Source: Pseudomonas sp. BGr12 | Lineage (GTDB): Bacteria; Pseudomonadota; Gammaproteobacteria; Pseudomonadales; Pseudomonadaceae | Assembly (NCBI RefSeq): GCF_030272895.1 | Contig: NZ_JALRNF010000025.1 | Coordinates: 26,180 to 90,179 of the forward strand | DNA: 64,000 nucleotides | Direction: 5' to 3' | Shown here: piece after piece, positions 9,247 to 17,935 of the stretch | How the letters are laid out: each line of letters opens with the position of its first letter | Numbering within the stretch: position 1 is the first letter of the stretch | The notes under the pieces: model-generated | What the model saw: only the letters and a program-made list of their open reading frames with translations | Told to the model about the DNA's origin: nothing | Databases searched by the model: none | Translations under genes and position numbers: made by a program

Positions 9247-9984
9247 ATGCTGATTATCCCCGCTATCGATCTTAAAGACGGTGCCTGCGTACGTCTGCGC
9301 CAGGGCCGCATGGAAGATTCCACGGTGTTTTCCGATGACCCGGTGAGCATGGCCGCCAAATGGGTCGAGGGCGGCTGCCGTCGTCTGCATCTGGTCGACC
9401 TCAACGGCGCCTTCGAAGGCCAGCCGGTCAACGGCGAGGTAGTGACCGCCATCGCCAAGCGCTACCCGAACCTGCCGATCCAGATCGGCGGCGGCATCCG
9501 TTCGCTGGAAACCATCGAACACTACGTCAAGGCCGGCGTCAGCTACGTGATCATCGGCACCAAGGCGGTCAAGCAGCCGGAATTCGTCGCCGAGGCCTGC
9601 CGCGCGTTCCCGGGCAAGGTGATCGTCGGCCTGGACGCCAAGGACGGCTTCGTCGCCACCGACGGCTGGGCTGAAGTCAGCTCGGTGCAGGTCATCGACC
9701 TGGCCAAGCGTTTCGAGGCCGATGGCGTCTCGGCGATCGTCTACACCGACATCGCCAAGGACGGCATGATGCAGGGCTGCAACGTGCCGTTCACCAAGGC
9801 CCTGGCCGAAGCCACCAAGATCCCGGTGATCGCCTCCGGCGGCATCCACAACCTGGGTGACATCAAGGCCCTGCTCGATGCCAAGGCACCGGGCATCATC
9901 GGCGCGATCACCGGCCGCGCCATCTACGAAGGCACCCTGGATGTCGCCGAGGCGCAAGCCTTCTGCGACGCCTACAAAGGCTGA
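9247..9984 (+). CDS. hisA: HisA, ProFAR isomerase
   Basis: 245 residues, a (beta-alpha)8 barrel that isomerises N'-(5-phosphoribosyl)formimino-AICAR ribonucleotide. Catalytic Asp-8 sits in [10 protein letters not shown] and the second Asp in [13 protein letters not shown] near residue 130. Phosphate-binding glycines are visible in IQIGGGIRS and VIASGGIHN. It follows the DUF2164 gene after 43 bp and precedes hisF by 10 bp. Confidence 0.97.
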   Translation: MLIIPAIDLKDGACVRLRQGRMEDSTVFSDDPVSMAAKWVEGGCRRLHLVDLNGAFEGQPVNGEVVTAIAKRYPNLPIQIGGGIRSLETIEHYVKAGVSYVIIGTKAVKQPEFVAEACRAFPGKVIVGLDAKDGFVATDGWAEVSSVQVIDLAKRFEADGVSAIVYTDIAKDGMMQGCNVPFTKALAEATKIPVIASGGIHNLGDIKALLDAKAPGIIGAITGRAIYEGTLDVAEAQAFCDAYKG

Positions 9985-9994
9985 GGAGAACGCC

Positions 9995-10765
9995 ATGGCC
10001 CTGGCCAAACGCATCATCCCTTGCCTGGACGTGGATAACGGCCGGGTGGTCAAGGGCGTCAAGTTCGAGAACATCCGCGATGCCGGCGACCCGGTGGAAA
10101 TCGCCCGGCGCTACGATGAACAGGGCGCCGACGAGATCACCTTCCTCGACATTACCGCCAGCGTCGATGGTCGCGACACCACCCTGCACACCGTCGAGCG
10201 CATGGCCAGCCAGGTGTTCATCCCGCTGACCGTGGGCGGTGGCGTGCGCACCGTGCAGGACATCCGCAACCTGCTCAACGCCGGTGCCGACAAGGTCTCG
10301 ATCAACACCGCCGCGGTGTTCAACCCGGAGTTCGTCGGTGAAGCCGCCGCGCACTTCGGCTCCCAGTGCATCGTGGTTGCCATCGATGCCAAGAAGGTTT
10401 CCGCGCCGGGTGAACCTCCGCGCTGGGAAATCTTCACTCACGGCGGACGCAAGCCGACCGGCCTGGACGCGGTGGAGTGGGCGAAGAAGATGGAAGGCCT
10501 GGGGGCCGGTGAGATCCTGCTCACCAGCATGGACCAGGACGGCATGAAGAATGGTTTCGACCTGGGCGTGACCCGGGCCATCAGCGATGCCCTGGGTATT
10601 CCGGTGATCGCTTCCGGTGGTGTGGGCAACCTGCAGCACCTGGCCGACGGGATCCTCGAAGGCCATGCCAGCGCAGTGCTGGCGGCGAGCATCTTCCACT
10701 TCGGCGAGTACACCGTGCCGGAGGCCAAGGCCTACATGGCACAGCGCGGTATCGTCGTTCGTTGA
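9995..10765 (+). CDS. hisF: HisF, cyclase subunit of IGP synthase
   Basis: 256 residues. With HisH it forms imidazole glycerol phosphate and AICAR. Catalytic Asp residues are in [12 protein letters not shown] (Asp-11) and [13 protein letters not shown] (near 130); the repeat glycines are in LTVGGGVRT and [15 protein letters not shown] lies upstream of the ATG. It is the last gene of the his cluster; a REPIN at 10776-10830 separates it from the convergent cbcV. Confidence 0.97.
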   Translation: MALAKRIIPCLDVDNGRVVKGVKFENIRDAGDPVEIARRYDEQGADEITFLDITASVDGRDTTLHTVERMASQVFIPLTVGGGVRTVQDIRNLLNAGADKVSINTAAVFNPEFVGEAAAHFGSQCIVVAIDAKKVSAPGEPPRWEIFTHGGRKPTGLDAVEWAKKMEGLGAGEILLTSMDQDGMKNGFDLGVTRAISDALGIPVIASGGVGNLQHLADGILEGHASAVLAASIFHFGEYTVPEAKAYMAQRGIVVR

Positions 10766-10775
10766 TGGTCCCTTG

Positions 10776-10830
10776 ATCGCGGGGCAAGCCCGCTCCCACA
10801 GGTACTGTGGGAGCGGGCTTGCCCCGCGAT
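10776..10830. repeat. REPIN between hisF and cbcV
   Basis: Two inverted REP halves (ATCGCGGGGCAAGCCCGCTC and its reverse complement) with an ACTG-containing centre form a nearly perfect 55-bp palindrome. It lies between convergent genes and may act as an mRNA 3'-end hairpin. Confidence 0.93.
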
Positions 10831-10837
10831 GCATCCG

Positions 10838-12016
10838 TCAGCCGTGGTTCTTGCCCAGCAGGGCGTGGTACAGCTCGCTGTCGCCCAGAATCCCCACCAC
10901 TGAATTACCTTCCTGCAGCACCAGCTTGTTACCGGTCTGGTAACGGATCTGCAGTGCCTCGCGCATGCCGATGCTGGCGCTGACCAGGGTCGGCCGGCGG
11001 CCCAGGTCTTCCACTGCCTCGCCGGGCGTCCAGTTCTGCAGATCGAGACCGTTGACGCCCTGGCGCGCACCCTTGATGGTGTTGCCTTCGGCCAGGTCCA
11101 GCCAGGAATCGCCACTCGGATCGATGCACACCGAGCCATTGATGCGCTTGCACTGGTCCAGGGTGCGCATCAGGCTGCGGCCACACAGTACGTTGAGCGG
11201 GTTGGTGTGGGCGACGAAGGTACGCACGTACTCGTCGGCCGGGTTGAGGACGATCTCTTCAGGCTTGCTGTACTGGATGATCTTGCCGTCCTTCATGATC
11301 GCGATCCGGCTGCCCAGTTTCAGCGCCTCGTCCAGGTCATGGCTGACGAACACGATGGTCTTGCTCAGCTTGCGTTGCAGTTCCAGCAGCTCGTCCTGCA
11401 GGCCCTGGCGAATCAGCGGGTCGAGGGCCGAGAAGGGTTCGTCCATCAGCAGGATGTCGGCGTCCATGGCCAGGGCGCGGGCCAGGCCGACGCGCTGCTG
11501 CATGCCGCCGGACAGTTCGTCGGGCTTCTTGTTGCGCCATTGGGTCAGGCCGACCAGTTCGAGCTTTTCATCGACCAGCTTGCGCCGTTCCTTTTCGGGG
11601 CGGCCCTGCATTTCCAGGCCGAAGCTGATGTTCTCGCGCACCGTGAGCCAAGGCATCAGGGCGAACTTCTGGAACACCATGGCGATGCGCTTGGTGCGCA
11701 TCATCTTCAGCTCCGCCGGGGTGCAGTGGGCGATGTCGATGTGCGAGCCTTCATGCTCGACGAACAGCTTGCCGCGGCTGACGGTGTTGAGGCCGTTGAT
11801 GCAGCGCAGCAGGCTGGACTTGCCCGAGCCGGACAGGCCCATCAGTACGCAGATCTCGCCTTTTTTGATATCCAGGTTGGCCTTTTCCACGCCCACCACC
11901 AACCCGGTTTTCTTCAGGATCTGCTCCCGCGAAAGGCCCTGGTCGAGCAGGCTGAGGGCCTCGCGCGGTCGGCTGGAGAAGATGACGTCTACATCTTCGA
12001 AGCGAATAATGCTCAT
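10838..12016 (-). CDS. cbcV: CbcV, ATPase of the choline/betaine/carnitine ABC transporter
   Basis: 392 residues. The ABC domain carries Walker A GLSGSGKSS (about residue 60), signature LSGGMQQR and Walker B ILLMDEPFSALDP. The C-terminal ~110 residues resemble the CBS-type regulatory region of the ProV/OpuAA group. The N-terminal extension before Walker A is also ProV-like. The ATG overlaps the stop of cbcW, so the ATPase is translated last in cbcXWV. In P. aeruginosa CbcWV is a shared core served by separate binding proteins for choline (CbcX), carnitine (CaiX) and betaine. Confidence 0.93.
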   Translation of the reverse strand: MSIIRFEDVDVIFSSRPREALSLLDQGLSREQILKKTGLVVGVEKANLDIKKGEICVLMGLSGSGKSSLLRCINGLNTVSRGKLFVEHEGSHIDIAHCTPAELKMMRTKRIAMVFQKFALMPWLTVRENISFGLEMQGRPEKERRKLVDEKLELVGLTQWRNKKPDELSGGMQQRVGLARALAMDADILLMDEPFSALDPLIRQGLQDELLELQRKLSKTIVFVSHDLDEALKLGSRIAIMKDGKIIQYSKPEEIVLNPADEYVRTFVAHTNPLNVLCGRSLMRTLDQCKRINGSVCIDPSGDSWLDLAEGNTIKGARQGVNGLDLQNWTPGEAVEDLGRRPTLVSASIGMREALQIRYQTGNKLVLQEGNSVVGILGDSELYHALLGKNHG

Positions 12017-12858
12017 GCTTCACCCCTTGCTGGTACGTCGGGTTGTTTGCAGATACGGTCGAGCATGATCGCCAGCAGGACGATCGCCAGGCCCGCTTCG
12101 AAGCCCAGGGCGATATCGGCAGTGTTCAGTGCGTTGACCACAGGTTTGCCCAGGCCATCGGCACCCACCAGGGCGGCGATCACCACCATCGACAGCGACA
12201 GCATGATGCACTGGGTGACGCCGGCGGCGATGCTCGGCATGGCATGGGGCAGTTCGATGCGTGAGAGCAGCTGGCGACGGGAGCAGCCGAAGGCCTTGCC
12301 GGCATCGAGCAGCTCTTGTGGTACGTCGCAGATGCCCAGGTAAGTCAGGCGGATCGGTGCGGCGATGGCGAACACCACCGTCGAGATCAGCCCCGGTACC
12401 ACACCCAGGCCGAACAGGGTCAGGGTCGGGATCAGGTACACGAAGGTCGGGACCGTCTGCATCAGGTCGAGGACCGGGCGCATGGCGGTGTAGAACATCG
12501 GTTTGTGCGCGGCGAGAATGCCCAGCGGCACGCCGATGGCCACGCAGACCAGGGTGGCGAACAGCACCTGGGCCAGGGTCTCCATGGTCTCCTGCCAGTA
12601 ACCGAGGTTGAGGATCAGCAGGAAGGACAGTGCGCAGAAAGCGGTCAGCGCCCATTTACGCTGGATCAGGTGCGCGATCACCGCAACCAGGCCGATCAGG
12701 ACGAAGGGATTGAACCAGGTCAGTGCCCCGGTCACACCATGAATCATGAATTCCAGTGCTTCGGCGAAAGCGTCGAAGTAGTTGGCGCCGTGTTGGGTCA
12801 ACCATTCGACGAAGCCGGCGATGTACTGGCCCAGTGGTATTTTTTCATCGATCAACAT
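12013..12858 (-). CDS. cbcW: CbcW, permease of the choline/betaine/carnitine ABC transporter
   Basis: 281 residues from ATG 12858 (MLIDEKIPLGQYIAGFVEWL). About six membrane helices are visible, with the EAA-type loop of binding-protein-dependent permeases near the C-terminal half (GICDVPQELLDAGKAFGCSRRQLLSRIELPHAMP). It belongs to the ProW/OpuAB group of quaternary-amine permeases. It is downstream of cbcX by 69 bp and overlaps cbcV by four bases. The Shine-Dalgarno before the ATG is modest (AGGTGGA, long spacing). Confidence 0.93.
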   Translation of the reverse strand: MLIDEKIPLGQYIAGFVEWLTQHGANYFDAFAEALEFMIHGVTGALTWFNPFVLIGLVAVIAHLIQRKWALTAFCALSFLLILNLGYWQETMETLAQVLFATLVCVAIGVPLGILAAHKPMFYTAMRPVLDLMQTVPTFVYLIPTLTLFGLGVVPGLISTVVFAIAAPIRLTYLGICDVPQELLDAGKAFGCSRRQLLSRIELPHAMPSIAAGVTQCIMLSLSMVVIAALVGADGLGKPVVNALNTADIALGFEAGLAIVLLAIMLDRICKQPDVPARGEA

Positions 12859-12927
12859 GATAGCGAGCGTCCACCTGCAAAAGTTTGAAGTCACACCTGC
12901 GGCGGGCATGCCCGCCGCAGGCAGTGC

Positions 12928-13875
12928 TTACTGCGTGAGTTTGGCCTTGGCCGCCTCCAGGCCCGGCTTGCCGTCAACGGTGGTGACCCCGGCCAGCCAG
13001 GTGTCGAGCACCTGCGGGTTCTTTTTCAGCCAGGCCTTGGCTGCGGCGTCGGGTTTCATCTTGTCGTCCAGGACGTTGCCCATCAGGCTGCTTTCCATGT
13101 CGAGGGTGAAGGACAGGTTTTTCAGCAGCTGCCCGACGTTGCTGCATTCCTGTACATAGCCCTTGCGGGTATTGGTCAGTACCGTGGCCTTGCCGTATTC
13201 GGGGCCGAAGAACTCATCGCCGCCGTCCAGGTACTTCATCTTGAAGCGAGTGTTCATCGGGTGCGGTTCCCAGCCCAGGAACACCACGTCGGTGCCGCGG
13301 CGCTCGGCGCGATCAACCTGCGAGAGCATGCCTGCCTCGCTGGATTCGACCACCTTGAAGCCGGCGTCCTTGAGACCAAAGGCGTTCTTGTCGATCATGC
13401 TCTGGATAGTGCGGTTGCCGTCGTTGCCGGGCTCGATGCCGTAGATCTTGCCGTCCAGTTCCTTCTTGAATTTCGGAATGTCGGCGAAGGTCTTCAGGCC
13501 CTTGTCATACAGCGCCTGGGGCACGGCCAGGGTGTACTTGGCGTTTTCCAGGTTGGCCCGCACGGTTTCCACCGTGCCGGCGTCGCGGTACTGCTTGATG
13601 TCGTTTTCCATGGTCGGCATCCAGTTGCCGAGGAACACGTCCATGTTCTTGCCGTCGGCCAGCGACTTGTAGGTCACCGGCACCGAAATCATGGTGGTCT
13701 TGGTCTTGTAACCCAGTGATTGCAACACGACGCTGGTGACCGCGGTGGTCACGGTGATGTCGGTCCAGCCGACATCGGAGAAGTTGACGGTGTGACACTG
13801 CTCGGGCTCTGCGGCCTGTGCCAGCACCGGCAGGCTCAGCAGCGCGGTCAGCAATAGCGAGGGTGAACCTTTCAT
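12928..13875 (-). CDS. cbcX: CbcX, periplasmic choline-binding protein
   Basis: 315 residues from ATG 13875, which has AGGAG eight bases upstream. Signal peptide MKGSPSLLLTALLSLPVLAQA ends near residue 21. The mature protein is an OpuAC/ChoX-type binding protein: VNFSDVGWTDITVTTA at the N-terminus, FLGNWMPTME, YGIEPGNDGNR and [16 protein letters not shown], with Trp and Tyr residues placed for a quaternary-ammonium aromatic box. It is paralogous to caiX (20380-21324), which shares the same blocks. It opens cbcXWV; the promoter region upstream contains 21-bp spaced repeats. Confidence 0.92.
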   Translation of the reverse strand: MKGSPSLLLTALLSLPVLAQAAEPEQCHTVNFSDVGWTDITVTTAVTSVVLQSLGYKTKTTMISVPVTYKSLADGKNMDVFLGNWMPTMENDIKQYRDAGTVETVRANLENAKYTLAVPQALYDKGLKTFADIPKFKKELDGKIYGIEPGNDGNRTIQSMIDKNAFGLKDAGFKVVESSEAGMLSQVDRAERRGTDVVFLGWEPHPMNTRFKMKYLDGGDEFFGPEYGKATVLTNTRKGYVQECSNVGQLLKNLSFTLDMESSLMGNVLDDKMKPDAAAKAWLKKNPQVLDTWLAGVTTVDGKPGLEAAKAKLTQ

Positions 13876-14035
13876 GCGATGGACTCCTGATGGTTTTCTC
13901 GGATGTCCCACGGGACCGCCGTGCTTTTTGGTTTGCAGCGGTCGGGCCAGGCTATCGGGCGATAGCGGGACGGGTGCCGTGCAATCGAGTCGATAACGAT
14001 CATCTAACAGCGAAAATCAAACGCCTACAGGGTGC

Positions 14036-14089
14036 GTCGTATCCAGTACAGAGAGGGTCGCATCCAGTGTCGAGGAGGTCGTTTACAGA
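14036..14089. promoter_or_regulatory. three direct repeats at 21-bp spacing between cbcX and sdaA
   Basis: GTCGTATCCAGT (14036-14047), GTCGCATCCAGT (14057-14068) and a weaker GTCGTTTACAGA (14078-14089) start exactly 21 bp apart, two helical turns. This is the usual geometry of an AraC-family activator site. GbdR, encoded 2 kb away and known to activate choline-transport genes in P. aeruginosa, is the likely ligand. The rest of the 449-bp gap (13876-14324) shows no gene. Confidence 0.55.
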
Positions 14090-14324
14090 TTTATCCGGTC
14101 CCGTAAACGCGGTTTCGGTACCTCTGCACCGCAAAAAAACGGCGCAAGAATGTGACTGACAGCTGGCGGCGTTGCTGGGCAAGAACGCGTCGGTTGCAGA
14201 CGTCAGAAGCCTGCTCAAAAGCCTGATGATGCGCGAAATCGGCGGATTGCCGCCCTTTAAGCGTAGCAGTTGCACCGCCCTTGGCTCGGGCCCCGGGTGG
14301 CTGCTCTATCAGGAGGTAGGTGGC

Positions 14325-15701
14325 ATGGCCATCAGTGTGTTCGACCTGTTCAAGATCGGTGTCGGTCCATCCAGTTCCCACACCGTCGGGCCCATGCGCG
14401 CCGCGGCGCTGTTCGTCCAGGGGCTGCGCGAGCGCGGCGAACTGGAGCAGGTGCGGCGTGTCGAAGTGCGGCTGTACGGCTCGTTGTCGGCCACCGGCAT
14501 TGGCCATGGCAGCGACAATGCGGTGATCATGGGCCTGATGGGCGAATGGCCGGATGCGATCGACCCGTCGCAGATCGGCCCGCGCATCGCCGCATTGCGC
14601 GAAACAGACACCTTGCTGCTCGACAGCCGGCTGGAAGTCGGTTTCGTCTGGGCGCGCGACATGCTGCTGCTGGACGAGAACCTTCCTTATCACCCCAACG
14701 CCATGACCCTGATCGCCGAAGGCGCTTCGGGCGAGTTGCACCGCGATACCTATTACTCGGTCGGTGGCGGCTTTGTGGTCGACGCCGCCCAGGCCGCCAG
14801 CGGTGTGCTGGACGCCGACAACACCGTGTTGCCCTACGATTTCAACAGCGCCGTGGAACTGCTGGAACTGTGCGAGCAAAACGACCTGCGCGTGTCGCAA
14901 TTGATGCTGGAAAACGAGAAGGTCTGGCGCAGCGAAGCGGAGATTCGCGCCGGCTTGCTCAAGCTCTGGCATGCCATGCAGGACTGCGTCGAGAACGGCC
15001 TGAAATACGAAGGCACGTTGCCGGGCGGGCTGAATGTGAAGCGCCGTGCGGCCAAGCTGCATCGCAGCCTGCAGGAGCTGAACAAGCCCAATGTGATCGG
15101 CTCGACCTTGAGCGCCATGGAGTGGGTCAACCTCTACGCCCTGGCGGTCAACGAAGAGAATGCGGCCGGCGGGCGCATGGTCACGGCACCGACCAATGGC
15201 GCGGCCGGCATCATCCCGGCGGTGCTGCACTACTACATGCGTTTCAGTGACGAAGTCAGCGAGGCGAACGTGGTCGACTTCTTCCTGGGAGCTGCGGCAG
15301 TGGGCATCCTGTGCAAGAAGAACGCGTCAATCTCGGGCGCCGAGGTCGGTTGCCAGGGCGAGGTCGGTTCGGCCTGCGCCATGGCTGCTGCCGGTCTTGC
15401 CGAAGTGCTCGGGGCAACGCCGGCACAATTGGAAAACGCCGCCGAGATCGGCCTGGAACACAACCTGGGGCTGACCTGCGACCCGGTGGGCGGGCTGGTC
15501 CAGGTGCCGTGCATCGAACGCAACGCCATTGCGGCGGTGAAGGCGATCAACGCGGCGCAAATGGCCCTGCGCGGCGACGGCGAGCACTTCATCTCACTCG
15601 ACCGGGTGATCCGCACCATGCGCGATACCGGCGCCGACATGCACGACAAGTACAAGGAAACCTCGCGTGGTGGCCTGGCGGTCAGCGCCATCGAATGTTG
15701 A
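14325..15701 (+). CDS. sdaA: L-serine ammonia-lyase (iron-sulfur type)
   Basis: 458 residues from ATG 14325, preceded by AGGAGGT. It converts serine to pyruvate and ammonia, the exit of choline carbon after betaine is demethylated to glycine and GlyA forms serine. Signatures: [16 protein letters not shown] at the start, and the cluster region [24 protein letters not shown] (positions 15313-15384) with the [4Fe-4S] cysteines, plus [15 protein letters not shown]. It sits between the cbcX promoter and gbdR. Pseudomonads have several paralogues (sdaA/sdaB names vary); the assignment of the enzyme is firm, the letter is not. Confidence 0.92.
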   Translation: MAISVFDLFKIGVGPSSSHTVGPMRAAALFVQGLRERGELEQVRRVEVRLYGSLSATGIGHGSDNAVIMGLMGEWPDAIDPSQIGPRIAALRETDTLLLDSRLEVGFVWARDMLLLDENLPYHPNAMTLIAEGASGELHRDTYYSVGGGFVVDAAQAASGVLDADNTVLPYDFNSAVELLELCEQNDLRVSQLMLENEKVWRSEAEIRAGLLKLWHAMQDCVENGLKYEGTLPGGLNVKRRAAKLHRSLQELNKPNVIGSTLSAMEWVNLYALAVNEENAAGGRMVTAPTNGAAGIIPAVLHYYMRFSDEVSEANVVDFFLGAAAVGILCKKNASISGAEVGCQGEVGSACAMAAAGLAEVLGATPAQLENAAEIGLEHNLGLTCDPVGGLVQVPCIERNAIAAVKAINAAQMALRGDGEHFISLDRVIRTMRDTGADMHDKYKETSRGGLAVSAIEC

Positions 15702-15740
15702 TGCTTTGTAGGTCCTGCGCCTTTTTTGCCCACAGTCGCT

Positions 15741-15765
15741 CGCTGCGCCGCCTTTTGGCGCAGCG
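15741..15765. other. strong hairpin after the serine dehydratase gene
   Basis: CGCTGCGCC / GGCGCAGCG gives a 9-bp perfect stem with a 7-nt loop. No T-run follows, so it is not a classic intrinsic terminator; it may protect the mRNA 3' end. The rest of the 409-bp gap to gbdR holds the candidate sigma-54 site and no gene. Confidence 0.5.
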
Positions 15766-15995
15766 CAGCTAAACATCCCGTTCAAGCAGCTGTTACCCGG
15801 GCCACTGGCGCCTTGGGTGACATCTGTGTATGTCGTTTCTGAGCATCCTTCCCACAAGTGCTACCGAATTGCTCACGTTTCCTACAGAGCGGCGCTAGCC
15901 CGTACCTTTGCGTTTATAAATCTGCCTCGCAGCAGCGGCCATATAGACGCTGCGCGACGTCGTTTTTGGTTTTTATTGGACGGTCATTCAATTTA

Positions 15996-16010
15996 CGGCA
16001 TGGCATTTGC
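15996..16010 (+). promoter_or_regulatory. candidate sigma-54 promoter of gbdR
   Basis: CGGCATG-N4-TTGC matches the -24/-12 consensus TGGCACG-N4-TTGC at all but two positions, with the GG and GC doublets at exact spacing. It would start transcription about 90 bp before the gbdR ATG. A weaker second match lies at 16020-16034. Sigma-54-linked nitrogen/carbon control (NtrC, CbrB) of choline catabolism is reported in pseudomonads, which fits. Confidence 0.5.
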
Positions 16011-16110
16011 GTTGTGATTTGGCAAAGCCCCTGCATTCGAATCGGGGCCGTGACAAAAAAAGCCCGTGCCTGCCTGAGGCGCACCCTGCATTGTGTGAGG
16101 AGATACCGCG

Positions 16111-17214
16111 ATGACGTCGTACAACTCCGGGACCCCAACCCAGAACCGCGCACCTCAATCCATCGGCTTCCTGCTGCTGGATAACTTCACCCTCATCTCC
16201 CTGGCGTCGGCGGTCGAGCCGCTGCGCATGGCCAACCAGCTGTCCGGCCGTGAACTGTATCGCTGGAGCACCTTGAGCGTGGATGGCGGCCAGGTGTGGG
16301 CCAGCGACGGCTTGCAGATCACCCCCGATGCGGCCATGCACAAGGCGCCGCCCATGGACACCGTGATTGTCTGCGGCGGTGTCGGTATCCAGCGCACGGT
16401 CACCCGCGAGCATGTCACCTGGCTGCAGAGCCAGGCCCGCCAGTCGCGCCGCCTGGGTGCAGTGTGCACCGGCAGTTGGGCGCTGGCCTGCGCCGGCCTG
16501 CTCGACGGTTTCGATTGCAGCGTGCACTGGGAATGCCTGGCGGCGATGCAGGAAGCCTTCCCGCGGGTGAGCATGAGCACCCGCCTGTTCACCCTTGACC
16601 GCAACCGCTTCACCAGCTCCGGTGGCACTGCGCCGCTGGACATGATGCTGCACCTGATCAGCCGCGATCACGGCCGTGAACTGTCGGCAGCGATCTCCGA
16701 AATGTTCGTCTACGAGCGCATCCGTAACGAGCAAGATCACCAGCGCGTGCCGCTCAAGCACATGCTCGGCACCAACCAGCCGAAACTGCAGGAAATCGTC
16801 GCGCTGATGGAGGCCAACCTGGAAGAGCCGATCGACCTGGACGAACTGGCCGTGTATGTCTCGGTGTCGCGTCGCCAGCTCGAACGCCTGTTCCAGAAAT
16901 ACCTGCACTGCTCGCCGTCGCGCTACTACCTGAAACTGCGCCTGATCCGTGCCCGGCAACTGCTCAAGCAGACGCCGATGTCGATCATCGAAGTGGCTTC
17001 GGTGTGCGGCTTTGTCTCTACGCCGCACTTCTCCAAGTGCTACCGGGAGTACTTCGGTATTCCACCGCGTGACGAGCGCGTCGGTTCCAACACCGCACAA
17101 CAGGTGGCAATGATGCCGATTCCGCAGGCGCTGGTGCTGTCGCCGCTGGCCGGGCCGATGTCGGCGCTGAGCCAGGCGCGCAATGAGTCGACCTTTGCCA
17201 GTGTGAGGCTGTAG
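16111..17214 (+). CDS. gbdR: GbdR, AraC-family activator of glycine-betaine catabolism
   Basis: 367 residues. The N-terminal ~190 residues form a DJ-1/PfpI (amidotransferase-like) domain (SIGFLLLDNFTLISLASAVEPLRMAN; VCGGVGIQR; AVCTGSWALACAGLLDGFDCSVHWE). The C-terminal ~100 residues carry two AraC helix-turn-helix motifs (LAVYVSVSRRQLERLFQKYL; SIIEVASVCGFVSTPHFSKC). In P. aeruginosa GbdR senses betaine and dimethylglycine and activates gbcAB, dgcAB, cbcXWV, sox genes and others, all of which are in this window. GAGGAG precedes the ATG. Closest relative here is cdhR. Confidence 0.94.
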   Translation: MTSYNSGTPTQNRAPQSIGFLLLDNFTLISLASAVEPLRMANQLSGRELYRWSTLSVDGGQVWASDGLQITPDAAMHKAPPMDTVIVCGGVGIQRTVTREHVTWLQSQARQSRRLGAVCTGSWALACAGLLDGFDCSVHWECLAAMQEAFPRVSMSTRLFTLDRNRFTSSGGTAPLDMMLHLISRDHGRELSAAISEMFVYERIRNEQDHQRVPLKHMLGTNQPKLQEIVALMEANLEEPIDLDELAVYVSVSRRQLERLFQKYLHCSPSRYYLKLRLIRARQLLKQTPMSIIEVASVCGFVSTPHFSKCYREYFGIPPRDERVGSNTAQQVAMMPIPQALVLSPLAGPMSALSQARNESTFASVRL

Positions 17215-17234
17215 CCGAAGGCCCTTTGGGCCTT

Positions 17235-17345
17235 ATCGCAGGCTTCGCCAGCTCCCACAGATAACCGCTGTGGGAGCTGAAAGAACTGAGCTGATCCAAC
17301 TTTTGGGGTACAGATCAAACTGTGGGAGCTGGCGAAGCCTGCGAT
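17235..17345. repeat. second-class REP pair downstream of gbdR
   Basis: ATCGCAGGCTTCGCCAGCTC (17235-17254) and its inverted partner TGTGGGAGCTGGCGAAGCCT...GCGAT (17321-17345) bracket an 60-bp centre with a partial third copy (17268-17280). Located between convergent genes. Confidence 0.8.
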
Positions 17346-17349
17346 GGGG

Positions 17350-17610
17350 TCACCCGCGATTACTGTTGAACTGCGCCAACGCCGGCAACAGCTGCTTCTC
17401 GATCGCCTGGCGCACGGCCGGCAGGATGGTCGCGTTGCCGGTGTACATCTGCTCGACCATACCCTTAAGGGCCTTGGCCCGCGGTTCGCTCAGGCCGCGC
17501 ACCGCGTATTCACAGGCCTGTTCGGCGCTGGCATCGGCCGGCATCTCGAAACCCAGGGCGCGCAATTGGCCCAGCAGGTCGTCCTGATCAATCAAATCCG
17601 CATGCATCAT
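17350..17610 (-). CDS. conserved hypothetical protein, 86 residues
   Basis: From the ATG at 17610 (MMHADLIDQDDLLGQLRALGFEMP) with AAGGA eight bases upstream. The product is acidic and helical, without signal peptide or membrane helix. I do not recognise a domain; ARALGFEMP-like and SEPRAKALKGMVEQMYTGNATILPAVRQAIEKQL look like two amphipathic helical segments. It lies between gbdR and the carnitine genes and is transcribed away from the latter by a 325-bp gap. Coding nature is supported by Pseudomonas-like codon use and the good ribosome site. Confidence 0.75.
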   Translation of the reverse strand: MMHADLIDQDDLLGQLRALGFEMPADASAEQACEYAVRGLSEPRAKALKGMVEQMYTGNATILPAVRQAIEKQLLPALAQFNSNRG

Positions 17611-17821
17611 GGTGGTTGTCCTTGTTAGCAGGTGTGATCGCCATCGATTCTGTGGGCGCCCGGGCACTGCGGCAAGGACAGAATGTCGCAATGGCTGCAT
17701 TACCTATGAACAGGTCGTTTTCGGGCAAATCGGGGCGGGGCAGAGGCGGCACACTGAGGCCATGCACAGTCACAGGAAGGTTTGGTCACCCTCCGCACAG
17801 CGCATGTGAATGCTCGCTCTT

Positions 17822-17857
17822 GGCCCCGGTTGCGTCACGGCTCCGGGGCCATTTTTT
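17822..17857 (+). terminator. orphan intrinsic terminator
   Basis: GGCCCCGG (17822-17829) / CCGGGGCC (17843-17850) followed by ATTTTTT. No plus-strand coding gene lies between 17215 and here, so it may end a small RNA transcribed within 17611-17857. No clear promoter could be assigned. Confidence 0.6.
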
Positions 17858-17880
17858 GTTTGGTGATCGGGGGTGTAGCA

Positions 17881-17929
17881 ATCGCGGGACAAGCCCGCTC
17901 CTACGGTGGGAGCGGGCTTGCCCCGCGAT
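17881..17929. repeat. REPIN downstream of cdhB
   Basis: ATCGCGGGACAAGCCCGCTC and inverted GAGCGGGCTTGCCCCGCGAT with a short CTACGGTGG centre. It lies 7 bp after the cdhB stop. Confidence 0.92.
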
Positions 17930-17935
17930 AAGGCC

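Noticed and set aside
15741..15765. Rho-independent terminator for the serine dehydratase gene
   Set aside because: The stem is strong but no T-run follows on either strand, so it is listed only as a hairpin.
16020..16034. Second sigma-54 promoter before gbdR (TGGCAAAGCCCCTGC)
   Set aside because: Spacing fits but three consensus positions differ; the site 24 bp upstream is better.
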